DNA from: Nageia nagi
Taxonomy: Eukaryota > Pinophyta
Direction of reading: 5' to 3'
Assembly: GCA_050084985.1 (NCBI GenBank)
Contig: JBITNC010000002.1
Location: 32,302,001 to 32,366,000, forward strand
DNA length: 64,000 bases
The position numbers and the translations under genes were made by a program. This document shows, in pieces, positions 48,560-61,560 of the stretch. The notes beneath the pieces were generated by a model. That model made no database searches. It was not told the origin of the DNA and was given only the letters and a program-made list of their open reading frames with translations. Numbering within the stretch: position 1 is the first letter of the stretch; the number at the start of each line of letters is the position of its first letter.

Positions 48560-49640
48560 GGTTTATGAAATCTTTTATTGCTTCATTGAATTTAAAAGGC
48601 TTTCGACTTAGTCCCTAGACTTCTTCTCTAGGGACTTTACAATATTGGTATATTAGTCATCATTAGGTTACATAAGATAGTGGTCACCCTATTTTATACC
48701 CCTCATAGCCTCTCTTTAACTCTATTAAGAGTACCATTGAGGTTAAATAGGGTAATCCCCTCTCATTCACTCTCCTTGACATATATATTAAAAAGTTTAA
48801 GGATTTACTTTAGTACCATACTCATGCAAAAGATGATTATTTTATTTATAATATGAGATTACTATTATTTTTCACTAAGGATTTAATTCTCCTCTCCCAC
48901 TTTTTCAATGGCTTATAGAGATAACTAGAAGCTCTTGATCAATTTTATGATACTTGATAACTTATTATTAACCTCAACAAAATAAGGGCCATAATTTTTA
49001 ACAATTTCATAGATGATACCTCTTAAGTTCTATTTTTTTTATAAGGGATAACTTATGGATATCACCACCTCTTATACTTACTTAGGGTTTCTATTTTTTT
49101 ACCTTTCAATTTGATACCAACCTCTCTCTTGCATCTTTTCAAGGATTATGCTTCCCTCTCCATTTTGGAATATCATTATTTTTAAGCCTATTTTCTAGAA
49201 TATTCCTTCAATGCTATTATTTGATCCACTATCATGTATGGGTCTAATTTTTTGATGTCTAATTTACAATTAATTGATTGGGATCTCTTTAAGCATATTC
49301 AAACTTTGATTCTTTGATATCTTTATAAAATGAATGGTCCCTCAGTGCATTATCTAGACTAAGCTCGGAATTCTACCCCTTCATCTTAAATACATCTTTT
49401 AGATCACCCTTCATATTTATAGAAACAAATTTATGGGGATATCCACCTTTGGTTGTGAGATATTTATTTATATCCCTTTTCTCCTCCAAGGATATCGTCT
49501 CTTCAGGATTATCTAGATGTCAATGATGCTAGTTCTCTTAGAGATATTTTCTCCTCTAATATGTTAATTTTCTATTGATGATTTTTCTCCATTTAAAGAT
49601 ACTTTGATTGATCCCCCTTCAATCTTATCCTTTGAAGGAG
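48560..49640 (+). pseudogene. RTE-like LINE reverse transcriptase remnant
   Basis: After F-Y-C-F-I-E-F the frame shifts to K-A-F-D-L-V-P-R-L-L-L, then E-V-K-stop-G-N-P-L-S-F-T-L-L-D-I-Y-I-K, then L-L-L-F-F-T-K-D-L-I-L-L-S (the usual F-A-D-D is degraded), then stop-R-stop-L-E-A-L-D-Q-F-Y and L-I-I-N-L-N-K. This order (AFD.VPR, VKQGxPLSPTLFxxYI, FADD, GLQRQLxAL, TVNLxKT) is that of RTE-clade LINEs found in plants. Further C-terminal matches (Y-G-S, L-G-I-L-P-L-H-L) continue to about 49,420. Gln codons in the motifs have become TAG/TAA. Confidence 0.7.
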
Positions 49641-50440
49641 AGAGACTCATAGATTACTTTTAAGTTAACGTTTACCAATAGTACATTCTAGTAACAGAGT
49701 TATCGATCTTCACCACTTAGCCCTAAGTTGGCCTTTTATATTGAGCACTTTCTTCATGTAGTTGATGGTACCAAGTCATTAGTCACATGGATTAAGGATT
49801 CCTCTTGGTAAGATAAGGGTATGTTTCGATCAACTCCATATTCAATCTAACCACCATATCCTACACAAGGATTTCATTTGTAATATTTGCTACATTAGGA
49901 AAATAGAATTTGAGGAACACTTTTCTTCAAATTACCTATTTTCTATAATATTTGAATGAGATTTCATAACCTATATAAAATACAAATTAATATTATCTTC
50001 CAAAAATGATGGTTCTCATATTATAATTAAAAAATATAACTAGCATATCCGAACATAATCTTAATACATAAATATATAAATGAAATCATATATCTAAAAA
50101 CATCTAAAATATAAGATAAAAACATATTCGTTCATATATCTAAAAACATTTAATACACAAAAATAATTATTTTTATAGATCTACAAAATTAAATACCAAT
50201 TTTAATCTCCAAAATTATTTTAAAATCAAGTACCGTTCATAACTACAGTACTACTGTTAGTATTATCGATTAAATTCAATACTTATATATTTATGTGTCG
50301 TTGAAAAGTAATGCTAATAAATTTAGTAAACATCAGTCTCATTCAAGAGAATAACCTGAGCATCATTCCTCTCCGTAAAAAGATAACATTTTCGTAACGC
50401 TAGAAGGTTTCAAAATAATATACCTTGATAAGTCCAAAAA
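49641..50440. other. AT-rich stretch, no gene recognised
   Basis: Transition from repeat remnants to the more complex DNA starting near 50,400. Confidence 0.4.
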
Positions 50441-50475
50441 TACAAACAAACTACATGGCACATTAAATATTATGG

Positions 50476-50673
50476 TTGAACTTGAACCTCACGCATCTAT
50501 ATCAAGAGACGCGATATTCTTCCAATCAAATCAAACTGTCCGGCCTTGACAATAATATGGATACCGTAAAACCTTATCTAATTCCTATTCATCGCACAGA
50601 ATGTTTAAAAGGGGAGGACAATAAATTATTGACTGATGTCCATACATTTGCATCTGTCAAGCATCAGAATAAG
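50476..50673 (+). CDS. Possible exon (weak) in a low-repeat island
   Basis: Open in one frame from an ATG at 50,476 up to a plausible donor AAG|GTAC at 50,673/50,674. Composition is more balanced than in the flanks. It does not join in frame with the downstream candidate exon at 50,961, so either an exon is missing or this is chance. Confidence 0.15.
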
Positions 50674-50960
50674 GTACAAAAGATATATAGTTAATGGAAA
50701 TTTACAAGGATGTTTCCGAATTTAGGCGTTGCGATACAAACAATAGTCTTATCTAATAGATGATTTTTTTTTTAACTGTTATGCATTTCTTAAAAATTAT
50801 TCATAATAAATAAGTGCATACTTTGCTCTTGTTTAATTTACATACCATAGGTCTGTTTTCAATTAAGAAACAATGGTTCACTCTACATTGGTTATAAGAA
50901 TGTCTGCAAAATGTTTCAATTGCATCTTTTTGGCTGTTACAGAATAATTATATTTTCAGG

Positions 50961-51200
50961 TATCAAGTTTGCTTTGCGATACAATTCTGAGATCTCACAG
51001 ATACCAGACTCATTGCTAATGGAGATCCAAAACAAAAGGTCTTGGATCCCATTTTCCAAAAGAGCATACGTGAGAAGCTATGATTGGCCAAGGTAAAATG
51101 CAGTACAGTGCTAAATTATCACTTTATTAAGCATTATGTTGTAGATATTTACATAATCTTGCTATTACATTGCAGTCAAAATAGGTGGGCAGTTACATAA
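50961..51200 (+). CDS. Candidate terminal exons of an unidentified gene
   Basis: An acceptor (TATTTTCAG) at 50,960 is followed by an open segment to a donor CCAAG|GTAAAA at 51,092. A short intron 51,093-51,175 (GT...TTGCAG) follows, then a last piece ending in TAA at 51,198-51,200. The predicted tail has YNSEISQIPDSLLMEIQNKR and ends W-P-S-Q-N-R-W-A-V-T. Without splicing the frame would end two bases past the donor. Codon usage and lack of stops in about 45 codons suggest coding, but I recognise no family. Confidence 0.3.
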
Positions 51201-51919
51201 ATGTATGTCTTGTCATCAAGAAAAGCTACCATGTTTTTCTACGCTGTACAGGTACATTTCTGCCCTGTGCAATTGGACATGTAATGGAAATATACAGATC
51301 GGCAAAGTAAAGGAGGTACTGAATCCATAATTCACCAAGATACAGAGAACAATCGTCCGGTTGCAGAAAGATGCATGCGCTTGTACAAAAACGGAAAGCA
51401 GACAGTATACCATGTCATTAATTTCTTTGTCTTTATAGAAACTATAATGTCTACTGATAGATGTCCTAAATCAGTAAAATGACGTACAAATAATAGAGTT
51501 ATTGTCCTTTGATTGAGCAGAGCCCAAGAATATACAATTTATCATTTGGAAATCATGTCATTATGAGTTTCTTTTGTTTCAGATCAGTTAAATAGCTTCA
51601 TTTTATGTTACAAATCAAAGAAAAAGTTTGTACATTCAGAAGGTACGAGCACCTTTATCAGAGAAAAATCCTTAGGGCTCTTAACAGCAACCAAATAAGC
51701 TAAAAATGCTAAACACAGTTACCTTGCTTGAACTTAGGATTCCTAGATCTAATAGTTTTCCATGTGCACATATGATATGAACATCATGCACTGCTCTTCA
51801 TGGAAAAAATTATTTTAAATGGTTCATAGATGATTTCCGCAAGGCATAGGAATCGAAGAAACCTCATGAAAACTTACGTATAGAGAATCCTATGCATAAA
51901 GATCAGATCTCATCCTCAA
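51201..51919. other. Unique-looking non-coding DNA between two candidate genes
   Basis: Could hold the 3' ends (UTRs) of convergent transcripts. No repeat was recognised and no coding was assigned. Confidence 0.3.
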
Positions 51920-52560
51920 TCAAAGAAATGATTCTTTTTTACTCATCCACATGATCGAACATACCATAAAATCCAGTGTCATCCGCCCTGGTTGATCTTC
52001 AGCATATTCCTCGGCCCTCCTGAAATATTAAAATAGAATAGCAGACTGCAGCTATGTTTAGATAAACCATAAGTGAACTGATCATAACTGAACATCACTG
52101 CTCCCATATATGCAACATGGCCCAGATCGTTAAATCGATCCGTTTCACTAATCAAACAAAAACAAGCTAAAAAAACACCACCCGCGAAAGAAAATCAATC
52201 AACAATCTCAGAAACCCTGACGCAACTCAAAAAATCTTGGTACCCATAATCTGATCCTTAAACAATCTTTTATGTTCATGGCATCCATTAAATTCCTCAC
52301 AAAACTGCAGATCTCTCTGCATAATCCAAACAAAACCCAGTAAATTCCAATCATCTTGAACCAAAAAAAAAACACTAACCAAAAAGTAGATTAAAGTCAC
52401 CTGATGTTAATCTACCGCTTCTTGGCTGCATCTCCTCTTACTGTAGATTCCAGAACCCTTGCATATTTTCCCACAGCGATCTTGAACTTCAAGAAGATCA
52501 GTAGGGAACTGATATACATTAACCAAGCCCCTCTGACTCCACGCGTATAGTTCAAGAAAG
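51920..52560 (-). CDS. Candidate C-terminal exons of a small membrane protein (unidentified)
   Basis: On the minus strand an acceptor CTTTTCCACAG ends at 52,561 and is followed by an open exon to 52,416. It reads A-F-L-N-Y-T-R-G-V-R-G, then WLMYISSLLIFLKF (a likely membrane segment), then K-I-A-V-G-K-Y-A-R-V-L-E-S-T. The frame either stops at a TAG (52,414-52,412) after G-D-A-A-K-K-R or splices at CG|GTAG (intron 52,415-52,020, ending TATTTCAG). The splice enters a second exon in phase: R-A-E-E-Y-A-E-D-Q-P-G, with a TGA at 51,922-51,920. Upstream exons are not resolved. A GC-rich 5' region lies at 52,800-53,350. The family is unknown to me. Confidence 0.35.
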
Positions 52561-52799
52561 CTGTGGAAAAGCATGACAAGGATTCACCACTCTCAAACCT
52601 CGACTCAAAACGCTCAAAAAAAAAAAAAAACAAAAAAACAAAACACATCATATAATATACTCCATACTCCATACAAATATGTATATGTTTCTCCTCCACT
52701 TTCTGAACAATCATGCAGAATACCCTCCATGGCCATATTATATGTAATGTACATATCCTACTTTCAAAATTGGTTTTTTTTTCCTTCTTTTTTTTGGGT

Positions 52800-53400
52800 T
52801 TAATATCAGGTGAACAAGAGGACGTTCATCTCCGTGAGATCCGAGACGAGGAGGACTACTTTTTTTTTTTCCAACTGTCTTTCAGCAGAAAATCACGGTG
52901 AAAACTTGTGCACAGAACCCTAGCCCGACAAAACAATAAAAAATGAAGGAGGTGTAAAATTTTGATGGTCTGCAGGTCCCGAGACCCAACCTACTGGGTC
53001 TCCATGAGGATGGCATGGCATGGAACAGTGACCAGATGGGCCGTCGCGGGCGCCGAACGCCTCGTGAATTGAATACCGCGTGACAGAAAAATGTAACTGT
53101 GCTATCTCCTCCGTCCTCCATTTATTTAAATAAAGAACAATTTGATTATCGGTTTCATTACAAGGTTGGGTATTTGAAAGTAAAAAAATATCTGGCCGGT
53201 TCATGTTATGCAATCGTTGCATCCGGAGCGTACGATGGGGAATCGGACGGTGAGGTGACACAGACAGGTAACGGACCCACGGCACCCGTTGTTGCCTTTG
53301 GTGTAATGATCGTGTTGCCCTGGTTTTCATTGGGCTATAAGAGGACAAATATCATACATATCTTTCGTATTTATTATACACATTTTTCTTCTCCTCCAAA
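52800..53400 (-). promoter_or_regulatory. GC-rich promoter/5'-UTR-like region
   Basis: The only CpG-rich stretch outside the young retroelement (for example CCGTCGCGGGCGCCGAACGC near 53,040). On the minus strand a CTAGGGTTCTG near 52,912-52,922 resembles the start of many plant 5' UTRs and the telo-box AACCCTA. Long frames on both strands (52,920-53,348 minus, 53,099-53,440 plus) are probably by-products of the higher GC. This region probably belongs to the minus-strand gene candidate at 51,920-52,560. Confidence 0.35.
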
Positions 53401-53437
53401 CACATGCATGCATGTGGGGGTTGGGGTTAGTGTCAAG

Positions 53438-56295
53438 TAGCAAGTGGTGATAGTGATATGGTTCTTCAGGTATGATGAGAGATATGATTGAATAAGGTGG
53501 AGATGATAAGTGTAAGTCACATGGGTGATATTGTATTACATCAATGTGTGAAATTGTGTTGAATCAACAATCTATGGATAATTCATTAGTAGTCAAATGT
53601 ATCTTGCACTTATAAGATCATAAGCCATGAAAAACTAGTTAAGGTAAGAAATTGTAGTTTTGAAATACTAACATCTATGATCATAACTTCATGTGAAACA
53701 TAGTATGATCAAATTGATGGGTCATGCATAGATGATTTCAAAGAGATCATGTCTCAACGCTAAACATGAAAAGAAAGTATGATAGGATAATACCCTCCTA
53801 TATAGTAAGGTGTGGATGCCAAAAATGATGTGAACATACCTCCTTTGAATAAAAGAAGGAAATTGTAGTTTTGAAATACTAACATCTAGCATATGATCAT
53901 AGTCACATAGTCTGATCAAAGTGATGAGTCAAACATAGATGGTAGTGGCAAGTGGTGATAGTGATATAGCTCTTGATGCATTATGATCGATATAATTAAA
54001 TAAGGTATATGGTGAGAGCAAATCACATGAGCGATATTGTATTACGAATCAATACATGGTCGATAGGATTAAATAAGGTGTAGATGACGATGTAAGTCAC
54101 ATGGATGATATTGTACTCCACAAATATATTAAATGGTGTTGAATCAATAATCTATGGATAAGATTAAAGAGAAGATCAATAGTAGCCACATGCATCTTGC
54201 ACTTATAAAATCATAAGCTATGAAAACTAGTCAACGTAAGAAATTGTAATTTTGAAATACTAGCATCTAAGATATGAGCATGGTCCCATTTGAGATATAG
54301 TATGATCAAACTGACAAGTCATGCATAAATGATTCCAAACAGATTGTGTATCAATGCTAAACATGACAAGAAAGCATGATAGGATAATACCCCTTTATAT
54401 AATAAGGTGTGGTTGCCAAAAATGATGTGAGCATGCCTCCTTTAAAGCAAGGTAAGAAATTATAATTTTGAAATACTAACATCTTGCATATGATCATATA
54501 GTCAAATGTGAAACATAGTGTGATCAAAGTGATTAGTCACACATAGATGAAAGTGGCAAGTGATGATGGTTTTATGGTTCTTGATGCATGATGATCAATA
54601 CGATTGAATAAGGTACATACGGTGAGTGCAAGTCACATGGGTAATATTGTACTACAAGTCAATAAATGATCGATAAGATTGAATAAGGTGTACACGGTAA
54701 GTATGTCACATGGGTGAATTGTACTACACTAAAGTATGAAATGGTGTTGAATCAATAATCTATGGATTAAATTAAAGAGAAGATCATTAGTAGCCACATG
54801 CATCTTACACTTATGAAAATCATAGGCCATAAAATATCATTCAAGGTAAGAAATTGTAGATTTGAAATACTAACATCTAACATATGATCATAGCCCCATG
54901 TGAAATATAATATGATCAAATTGATGAGTCATGCATAGATGACTCCAAAAAGATCATGTTCCCATGCCAAACATGATAAGAAAGTATGATAGGATAATAC
55001 CCCCTATATAATAAGGTGTGGATGCCAAAAATGATGTGAGTATGCCTCCTTTGAAGCAAAGTCAAAAATTGTAGTTTTGAAACACTAACATCTAGCATAT
55101 GATCACAATCCCATATCAAAAATAGTGTGATTAAAGTGATGTATCATACATACACAATTCTAAAGTGATTATATCCCTATGATAAACATGATAGGATAAT
55201 AACCCTCTTTGGAGCAAGGTAAAAATTATAGTTTTAAAATACTAAAATCTGACATATGATCATAGCTCCATGTGAAACATAGTGCAATAGAAGTGATGAG
55301 TCATACACGAATGATTCTAAAGTGATTGTATCCCCATGCTAAACATGAAAAGAAAGCACAACAGGATAATATCCCTCTATGTAGTGAGGTGTGGATGCCA
55401 AAAATGATGTGATCATACCTTCTTTGAAGCGAGGTAAGAAATTATAGTTTTGAAATACTAACATCTATCTTATGATTATAGCCCCATGCAAAATGTAATG
55501 CAAGATATTTGATGATTTGAATGCATAGATGATTCTAAAACTATTGTACTATTTCCATGCTAAATACAATAAGAATGCAAGATAGCACGATGAGTTCTAG
55601 GAAGTCAAGTGGGGATGTGAATAATAATGTGATCATACCTCCTTTGAAGAAAGGTAAGAAAATTGTATTTTAAAATACTAACATCTAGCACATGATCATA
55701 GCCCCATGCAAAATATAGTATAAGATAAGTGACGAGTCATGCATAAATGATTTCAAAACAATCATGTACCCATGCTAAACATGATAATAAATAAAGATAA
55801 GATAACTCTCCCTATGCACTAAGGTGTGGATGTCAAAGATGATGTGATCATTCTTCCTTTTAAGAAGATAAGAAATTGTTATTTTGAAATACTAACATTT
55901 ATCTTATGATTATAGCCCCATGTAAAATATAACATGAGAGAATTGATGAATTATACATAGATAATTCCAAAATAATCATATCTCCATACTAAATATAATA
56001 AGAAAATATCCCCTATGTACTAAGATATGGATGCCAAAAATGATATGACTATACTTCCATTGGAGTAAAGTAATAAATTGTAGGTTTTCAATTATACTAA
56101 TATATAGGATGTAGTCCTATGCGAAAAATAATGCAAGAGAAGTGATGATTCATGTGTAAATATTTTTAAATAAATCATACCCCATGTTAAGCATGATAAG
56201 AAATAAATATAGGATATATAATATGCCCATGATGTAGTATGTTGTGAATGGTAGAAATGATATGATCATGTCTCCTTTGAAGCAAGGTATTGAAA
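53438..56295. repeat. Tandem array of a ~210 bp unit with partial higher-order structure
   Basis: The anchor TTTTGAAATACTAACATCT recurs near 53,661, 53,870, 54,252, 54,463, 54,858, 55,075, 55,231, 55,450, 55,667, 55,880 and 56,085 (variants included). Most spacings are 205-220 bp. In the first 1.4 kb three copies of a second block (AAGTGGCAAGTGATGATRG ... ATAAGGTGTA) alternate with it, giving 500-600 bp compound units. From 54,850 on, only the simple unit continues. Minus-strand frames at 53,722 and 54,916 are related only because they translate the repeat. Confidence 0.9.
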
Positions 56296-57086
56296 AAAAC
56301 TTTACAAGTAATAAAATAAAATAAAATTATGTCAAATATAATTATCTCCTTGAGATATATATGTAATCCTTTAGGTGAGGATGAATATCTTAGAAGAGTA
56401 AACTTAGATGTGATATTTATTAATTAGTGATGTAACTTTAGTAATGATGTTGATACCTCAATGACTTATGTGATCTAAACCATATTATGAAAAGTTATTA
56501 GTATATATCCTATTGATAAAATCATGATAGACTATGTAATCAATAAATCCTTTCCATGTGTATATGATAAATTAAATCTAAAAATCTAAATCATTCTAGG
56601 TGTTACAAAACATTTTTATTTTTATTGAATTTATGAAATACTTCAATATTATTATTCAATAAAATATTTTTGATCCCAAAGATAAGTGAGGCCTCGTGAT
56701 ATATCATGGGATTCAAAGAGACTACACCTTTCAATAAGTTATATTTTCCATGCCACTATCTCCTTTTTTTATTTATATTTTAGTTTCTTGAAAGAATACT
56801 AGTTATTGTTTATTTGTATGAATCATGTTTTTTATTTATTATTTTTAGAGGGGCTTCCTTTAATCCCTTTAACATTTTATCAAATGATCCTCATAAGGAA
56901 TAGACACCAAAGGGATTCACAATAATAGTGACCTTACATTTTTCAATAATTAGTTTCCTCTATTTGTTTTAGTGTTGGTTAGCACTTCAACTCACCTAAA
57001 TTGATTAGTATCCAAGTTCATTTTCTTACTTTTATCCTACCTTATACAAGTTAAATCTTGGATAGATTCTAGCCCTAATTAATGTG
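56296..57086. other. AT-rich stretch, no gene recognised
   Basis: Left flank of the LINE insertion. No coding was seen. Confidence 0.4.
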
Positions 57087-57105
57087 TATAGGAAACTATA
57101 GCATT
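57087..57105. other. LINE target-site duplication, left copy
   Basis: TATAGGAAACTATAGCATT, identical to 62,801-62,819. The final T residues may overlap the LINE's A-tail. Confidence 0.9.
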
Positions 57106-57339
57106 TTTTTTTAAAGGTAAATATATTATCAAAAAAAGCATACGGGTTTTGATGGGGTCCCCAAAACCTATTACAATTAGAAAATATTCTTGTTCAAATT
57201 GTGTGCTAAAAAGAGTACACCTATGCTGATATGTCTACCTATATAGTACTAAACAGTAGCTAAAATACATCCATAATTACATCTATAAGCATTTTCATCC
57301 TAGAAGAGATAATTTAACAAAAATTGGGGCACATTGGGA

Positions 57340-59330
57340 GATAATGATACAAAAAAACTACATCAAAGATGGGAAGGGGATCCTCCCCTTCTTCATTAGA
57401 GTTGGACTTTAGAACCTTTGGGTTTTGGCTACCCTCTTGCTCCATTTTACTGGTGATTGACCCTCTCATCTTCTTCTTCTTCAGGATATTTTTCTTAGGT
57501 TTGCTTGATCTAAGCTCCTTAGGTCTCCTAAAAGATATGGAGTTGATTTTGAGTGGGGCCTATATGGTCCTGAGAGGGATACCTTTCCCCTTAGGATTAT
57601 TTTCCTTTTCTCTTTCTAGGTCGTCACTTTTCTCTAAAGGTTGGGCTAATTATAGGCATGTGAGATGAGATCCAAGAATGATAAAGCTTCATAGCCCTCT
57701 TCATATAATGAGGTTGAGGTATTATTTATCACATATGCAGAAGGCTTTATGGAATCCTGCTCTTCCAGGGTTTCTATTATGTCCCCCTCTTTAGGAGTGT
57801 CCTCCATTACTACTCCAAGGATTTCATCACCGATTTCTCCCACATCTACCTCTTCATCTAGTTCTTCAAATTCCTCTTTTATAGGCTTGGGTGAAGGGTG
57901 GTATTCCTCTCCTTCCTCATGAGAAGGATTTGGTTGTATGTCAAATTTTTGATGGGTAAAGGTCCTAATCTCAATAACCTACTTCAGGATTTCTTCTTCC
58001 ATTTCATGGGAGATATGGGCATGTAGACGTTTGCTTAATCTAATGGGAGGTACTGGGTTGCTTTCTTCCTTATATTTTTCTACATCTACCTTTAGGGGTT
58101 TCTTCTTCTTAGAAGATGGGGAAGGGCCCTTTCCTTGAGCCTTATGTTTTGCCTTCTTATTCTTTAAGGTTGCTCAAGGTATTTGGTTTTTATGGTCTCA
58201 CTTGCCTTCTCTTCCCTCTTCGAGTCTCCTTTCTTTTTTTTCTTTATCTCTTCTGCTACCTCCTCTTAGAATGCTAGGGCTTCCTTTTGTATCCTTTTTT
58301 ATAGTAATTACATGAATGCCCTCTGATTATCTATTCCTTTGGTTGGAATGAGGAGTGAGAAGATCAATTTTAGGCTAATTAATTATTTCTACTTTATACA
58401 TCAAAGCCATGTGACCATGGTGCCTTGATTTGGATAATTTCTTCTTTCACACATTCTCAATAGAATTCCTTACACCATCTAATAAATAAGAGACAAAGTT
58501 GATTTGCCATTCTAATAATTTCCTTCCCTACCTGAAATGATTAAGGAGCGAGAGATGGGTGTTGAACACAATAGTGAATTGCCCATCAAGTGTGAAATAT
58601 TTGATGACCCAAGTGGCCATTCTATCCTAGGGTTCTGGTAGGCCTCAAAGAACATACCCCATGCCATATTTGACCAACTCCTTCCCCTCTATGAGAAAGG
58701 CTTCAATTTCCTTAGGCCTTACTTTCTCATTTTTGCAAAGCATCCTTCCTTCCAAAATCAAGTGGGGTACCTCTGCAATAGCTTCCATCAAAAAATTAAT
58801 CATAATAGACCCTATTTCGGTGCTATCCCCCTCCCATCTATCCATAATTTTCTAGGATATTATTGGTTAGATTCCTTGATACATCTTCATGAACATTCTT
58901 ACCCCTCCCTTTTTATTTTTTTCTAGCATTATCAATCGATTCTAATCTCCCTCACTCTACTAAGCTCAGCTTTGCATGCTTTTCCCATACTGTCATCCTT
59001 GCATGTAACAACTATAAGATAAACCCAGACCATCAATAGTGTTGTGAAAGTGATGGCTTCTAATGAAATTAAACCACCTTTTTGTTCCTTGGAATTTGTA
59101 TTAATAAAAAATCATGTGTTTGAATGGTTATCCTAATAACTCCTCACTTGAATTTAAATTCGATCCCCCATTTTTATCATACCACAAGTGATCATGATGG
59201 TGGGGTGATATGAGCTTCATACCCTCCAATTGGCATATTTGGTAGGCCGTCCAAGTGGAGCTTTTTGATGAAGTTGATGAATTTACCATTCTTATTCAAG
59301 TTGATATTCATACATGCAATAATAGTTTCC
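57340..59330 (-). pseudogene. Additional coding region downstream of the LINE RT ORF
   Basis: On the minus strand protein-like sequence continues after the RT ORF. First comes A-C-M-N-I-N-L-N-K-N-G-K-F-I-N-F and L-P-N-M-P-I-G-G-Y-E-A-H-I-T-P-P near 59,310-59,190. An open segment (58,845-58,645) follows with EAIAEVPHLILEGRMLCKNE. Then a folded-looking region (W-V-I-K-Y-F-T-L-D-G-Q-F-T-I-V) gives way to a Lys-rich stretch (K-K-K-K-P-L-K-V near 58,090). Last is a very acidic stretch including the open segment 57,843-57,646. Stops interrupt it. In canonical plant L1 elements the extra ORF (ORF1) precedes ORF2 and has a different fold. I do not recognise this protein. It may be a third ORF of the family or a 3' transduction. 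Confidence 0.5.
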
Positions 59331-59339
59331 TTTTTCTCT

Positions 59340-60650
59340 TGAATGCTTTTGTGTGTTACTGTGGAAGCTATTTGGCTACATTCTCTTAAGATCTTAGTAT
59401 TTCACTCTTTCCATATGTTTCAACAAATATGGGCTAGAAGGATACCTTTTGCTTCATAAACCTTCTTTTTTGAACCTCCTAAGTGCCAATCCTTAATAAA
59501 CATTTCAATGATAGAGGGATAGTCCCATTTTTCTAAATTTATTTAAAATGATATCCTATATTTACGTCGTAAATTTACATTGGAGAAACATATGGTTGAT
59601 TATTTCTTCCTCTTTTTCACATAAGGAACATTTATTGGGGAGTTTTATCTCTTTTTTTTTTTTCAAGTTATCTAGGGTAAATATCTTGTTTAATATTGCT
59701 ACCCACATAAAGGAGGCCACTTTGGGGGTTAGATTCTTTCTCCATATCTTTTTCCATAACCATTTCCTCTTATCTTTGAAGTTGGTATTCAAGATGTTAC
59801 ATCTTATCTTAATAGAGAAATATGATTTATTGCCCTATCCAACCTTTCACCAAAGGGAATTTGGTTTATCAGTCATGAATATTGGATAAGATTCTAAAAG
59901 GGAATAGATAGACTGTAGTCCAATTTCTATTTGGAGGTTCAGAGCAGGGGGAGGGTCTATCTAATCATACCATCCTCTGTTGTTATGTAATTCTTAACCT
60001 TAGTTCCTAAATTGATATTTTTCCATTCAATTGCTGATATGAGGAAATTATATTAGAAAAGTAGTGTATCACAAATCCAAATATCCTTCCAATATAAAAA
60101 TTTATCTCCTTTTTTCTATTTCCCATTTTGATTTCTTCCATATTATATCTTTTATATCTAAGAGACCATTCCAAAATGCAGATCCTTTTGGTGGGTTAAA
60201 GAAGCTAAGAAAGTTCTCCCTTCCCTCCATATATTTGAACTTGCAAATTTCTCCAATTTAATTTTCATGCCACTCTCCATCCTCTAAGCAAGTTTTATTT
60301 TAAGTGCTTTGTTCATCCATTCTATCTGCATGATCCCCATAGATCTATTTGATTTTTTCCTATAAATAAGGGGCCAAGCTACCAAGGATATCTTCTTTTT
60401 CTCCTTAAATATTATCCAAAGGAAGTTCTAATAGATCTAGTTTATTTGTTAGGTTACTAGTGTTGGAATTTTGAATACACTAGCCATATATACTAAGATA
60501 CTTTGAAGGGTAGCTTTAACTAGTTGAATTTTACTTGCAAAAATGAGCACTCCCCTTTTTCAACCTACTATTTTTCTAAAAAATCATTTTATTACCACAT
60601 TTAAAAAATCCTTATTGACCCTCCCAATAAATAAAGACATACGAAGGTAT
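59340..60650 (-). pseudogene. LINE ORF2, C-terminal part with zf-RVT domain
   Basis: The open minus-strand segment 59,792-59,562 contains W-K-K-I-W-R-K-N-L-T-P-K-V-A-S-F-M-W, L-D-N-L-K-K-K and a Cys/His motif C-S-L-C-x8-H-M-F-L-Q-C. This is the zinc-binding domain found after RT in plant L1 elements. Further on, N-I-W-K-E and N-T-K-I-L near 59,400 match the usual ORF2 C-terminus. Stops are present on both sides. Confidence 0.8.
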
Positions 60651-60699
60651 ATGGAGAGGAGGTTTCCAATTTGGTAGTTAAAGACTTGGGCTATTCAAT

Positions 60700-61560
60700 T
60701 ACCTCCTATTTGTAGGGGATTCAGGAAGAAGATATGGGTCTTTTCATAATTTATTTTTTTGTTGGAGGCTTTCTTTTATATATCCAATATCCTTTTAAAT
60801 TCTTTTACTTTAGTAGTACTATCATGTCTGATCAAAATTGTATCATATACAAACTGGTGGTGAGAAACTGGCATGCAGTTGGGGGTTGGGGTAACACCTT
60901 CTATTTTGCTAACCCATATTCTTTCTTTTAGATTTCTTCCCAATGCCTCAAAAAGGATAATGAACAAGTAAGGGGAGATTATGTCTCCTTATTTGAGTCC
61001 TCTAGTTGCATTGAATAAGCTACTTGCCTCCCCATTGATTAGGATATAGAAAGAGGTCATTAAGGTGCATAAATAGATCCATTTCCTCCATTATTGAAGC
61101 TAAATTTCCCTAGCATATGATCTAAGAAACTCCATAATACTCTATCATAAGCCTTATACATATATAGTTTTATGAGTATTTCCTTTTATCTTTTATAATT
61201 GATGGAGTGGATTATCTCATGCATAGTGATGATTCCATCAACTATTTGTCTACCTTTGACAAAGCCATATTATTCATATGAAATAAGTTTCAGAAGGAAT
61301 TCTTGGAGTTTATTATCTAAGATTATGGTGATTAACTTGTATAAGATGTTGTAGAGACTGATGGGTTTGAATTCTTTCAAATTAGAGGTACCATAAAATT
61401 TTGGGATGAGGGATAGAAAAGTTATGTTCCAACTCATGAGAAGTGTATCATTTTTCTTGAATTCATGAATCACACTAATTACATCCTCTCCTACTATTTC
61501 CTAGAAAGTTGGAAAAAGTGAACAAAAAAACCATCAGGGCTTCGATTTTTTTTCTTTTCC
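60700..61560 (-). pseudogene. LINE ORF2 reverse transcriptase
   Basis: 61,473-61,270 reads T-F-L-S-L-I-P-K, then L-K-E-F-K-P-I-S-L-Y-N-I-L-Y-K-L-I-T, the RT motif around R-P-I-S-L-x-N of L1 elements. 60,967-60,776 reads L-F-E-A-L-G-R-N-L-K, P-V-S-H-H-Q-F-V-Y-D-T-I-L-I and V-K-E-F-K-R-I-L-D. The catalytic F-A-D-D is changed to F-V-Y-D (60,853-60,842), so activity is lost. Confidence 0.85.

Noticed and set aside
53099-53440. 113-codon plus and 142-codon minus frames in the GC-rich region
   Set aside because: They overlap on opposite strands over a promoter-like region, with no motifs or splice context.
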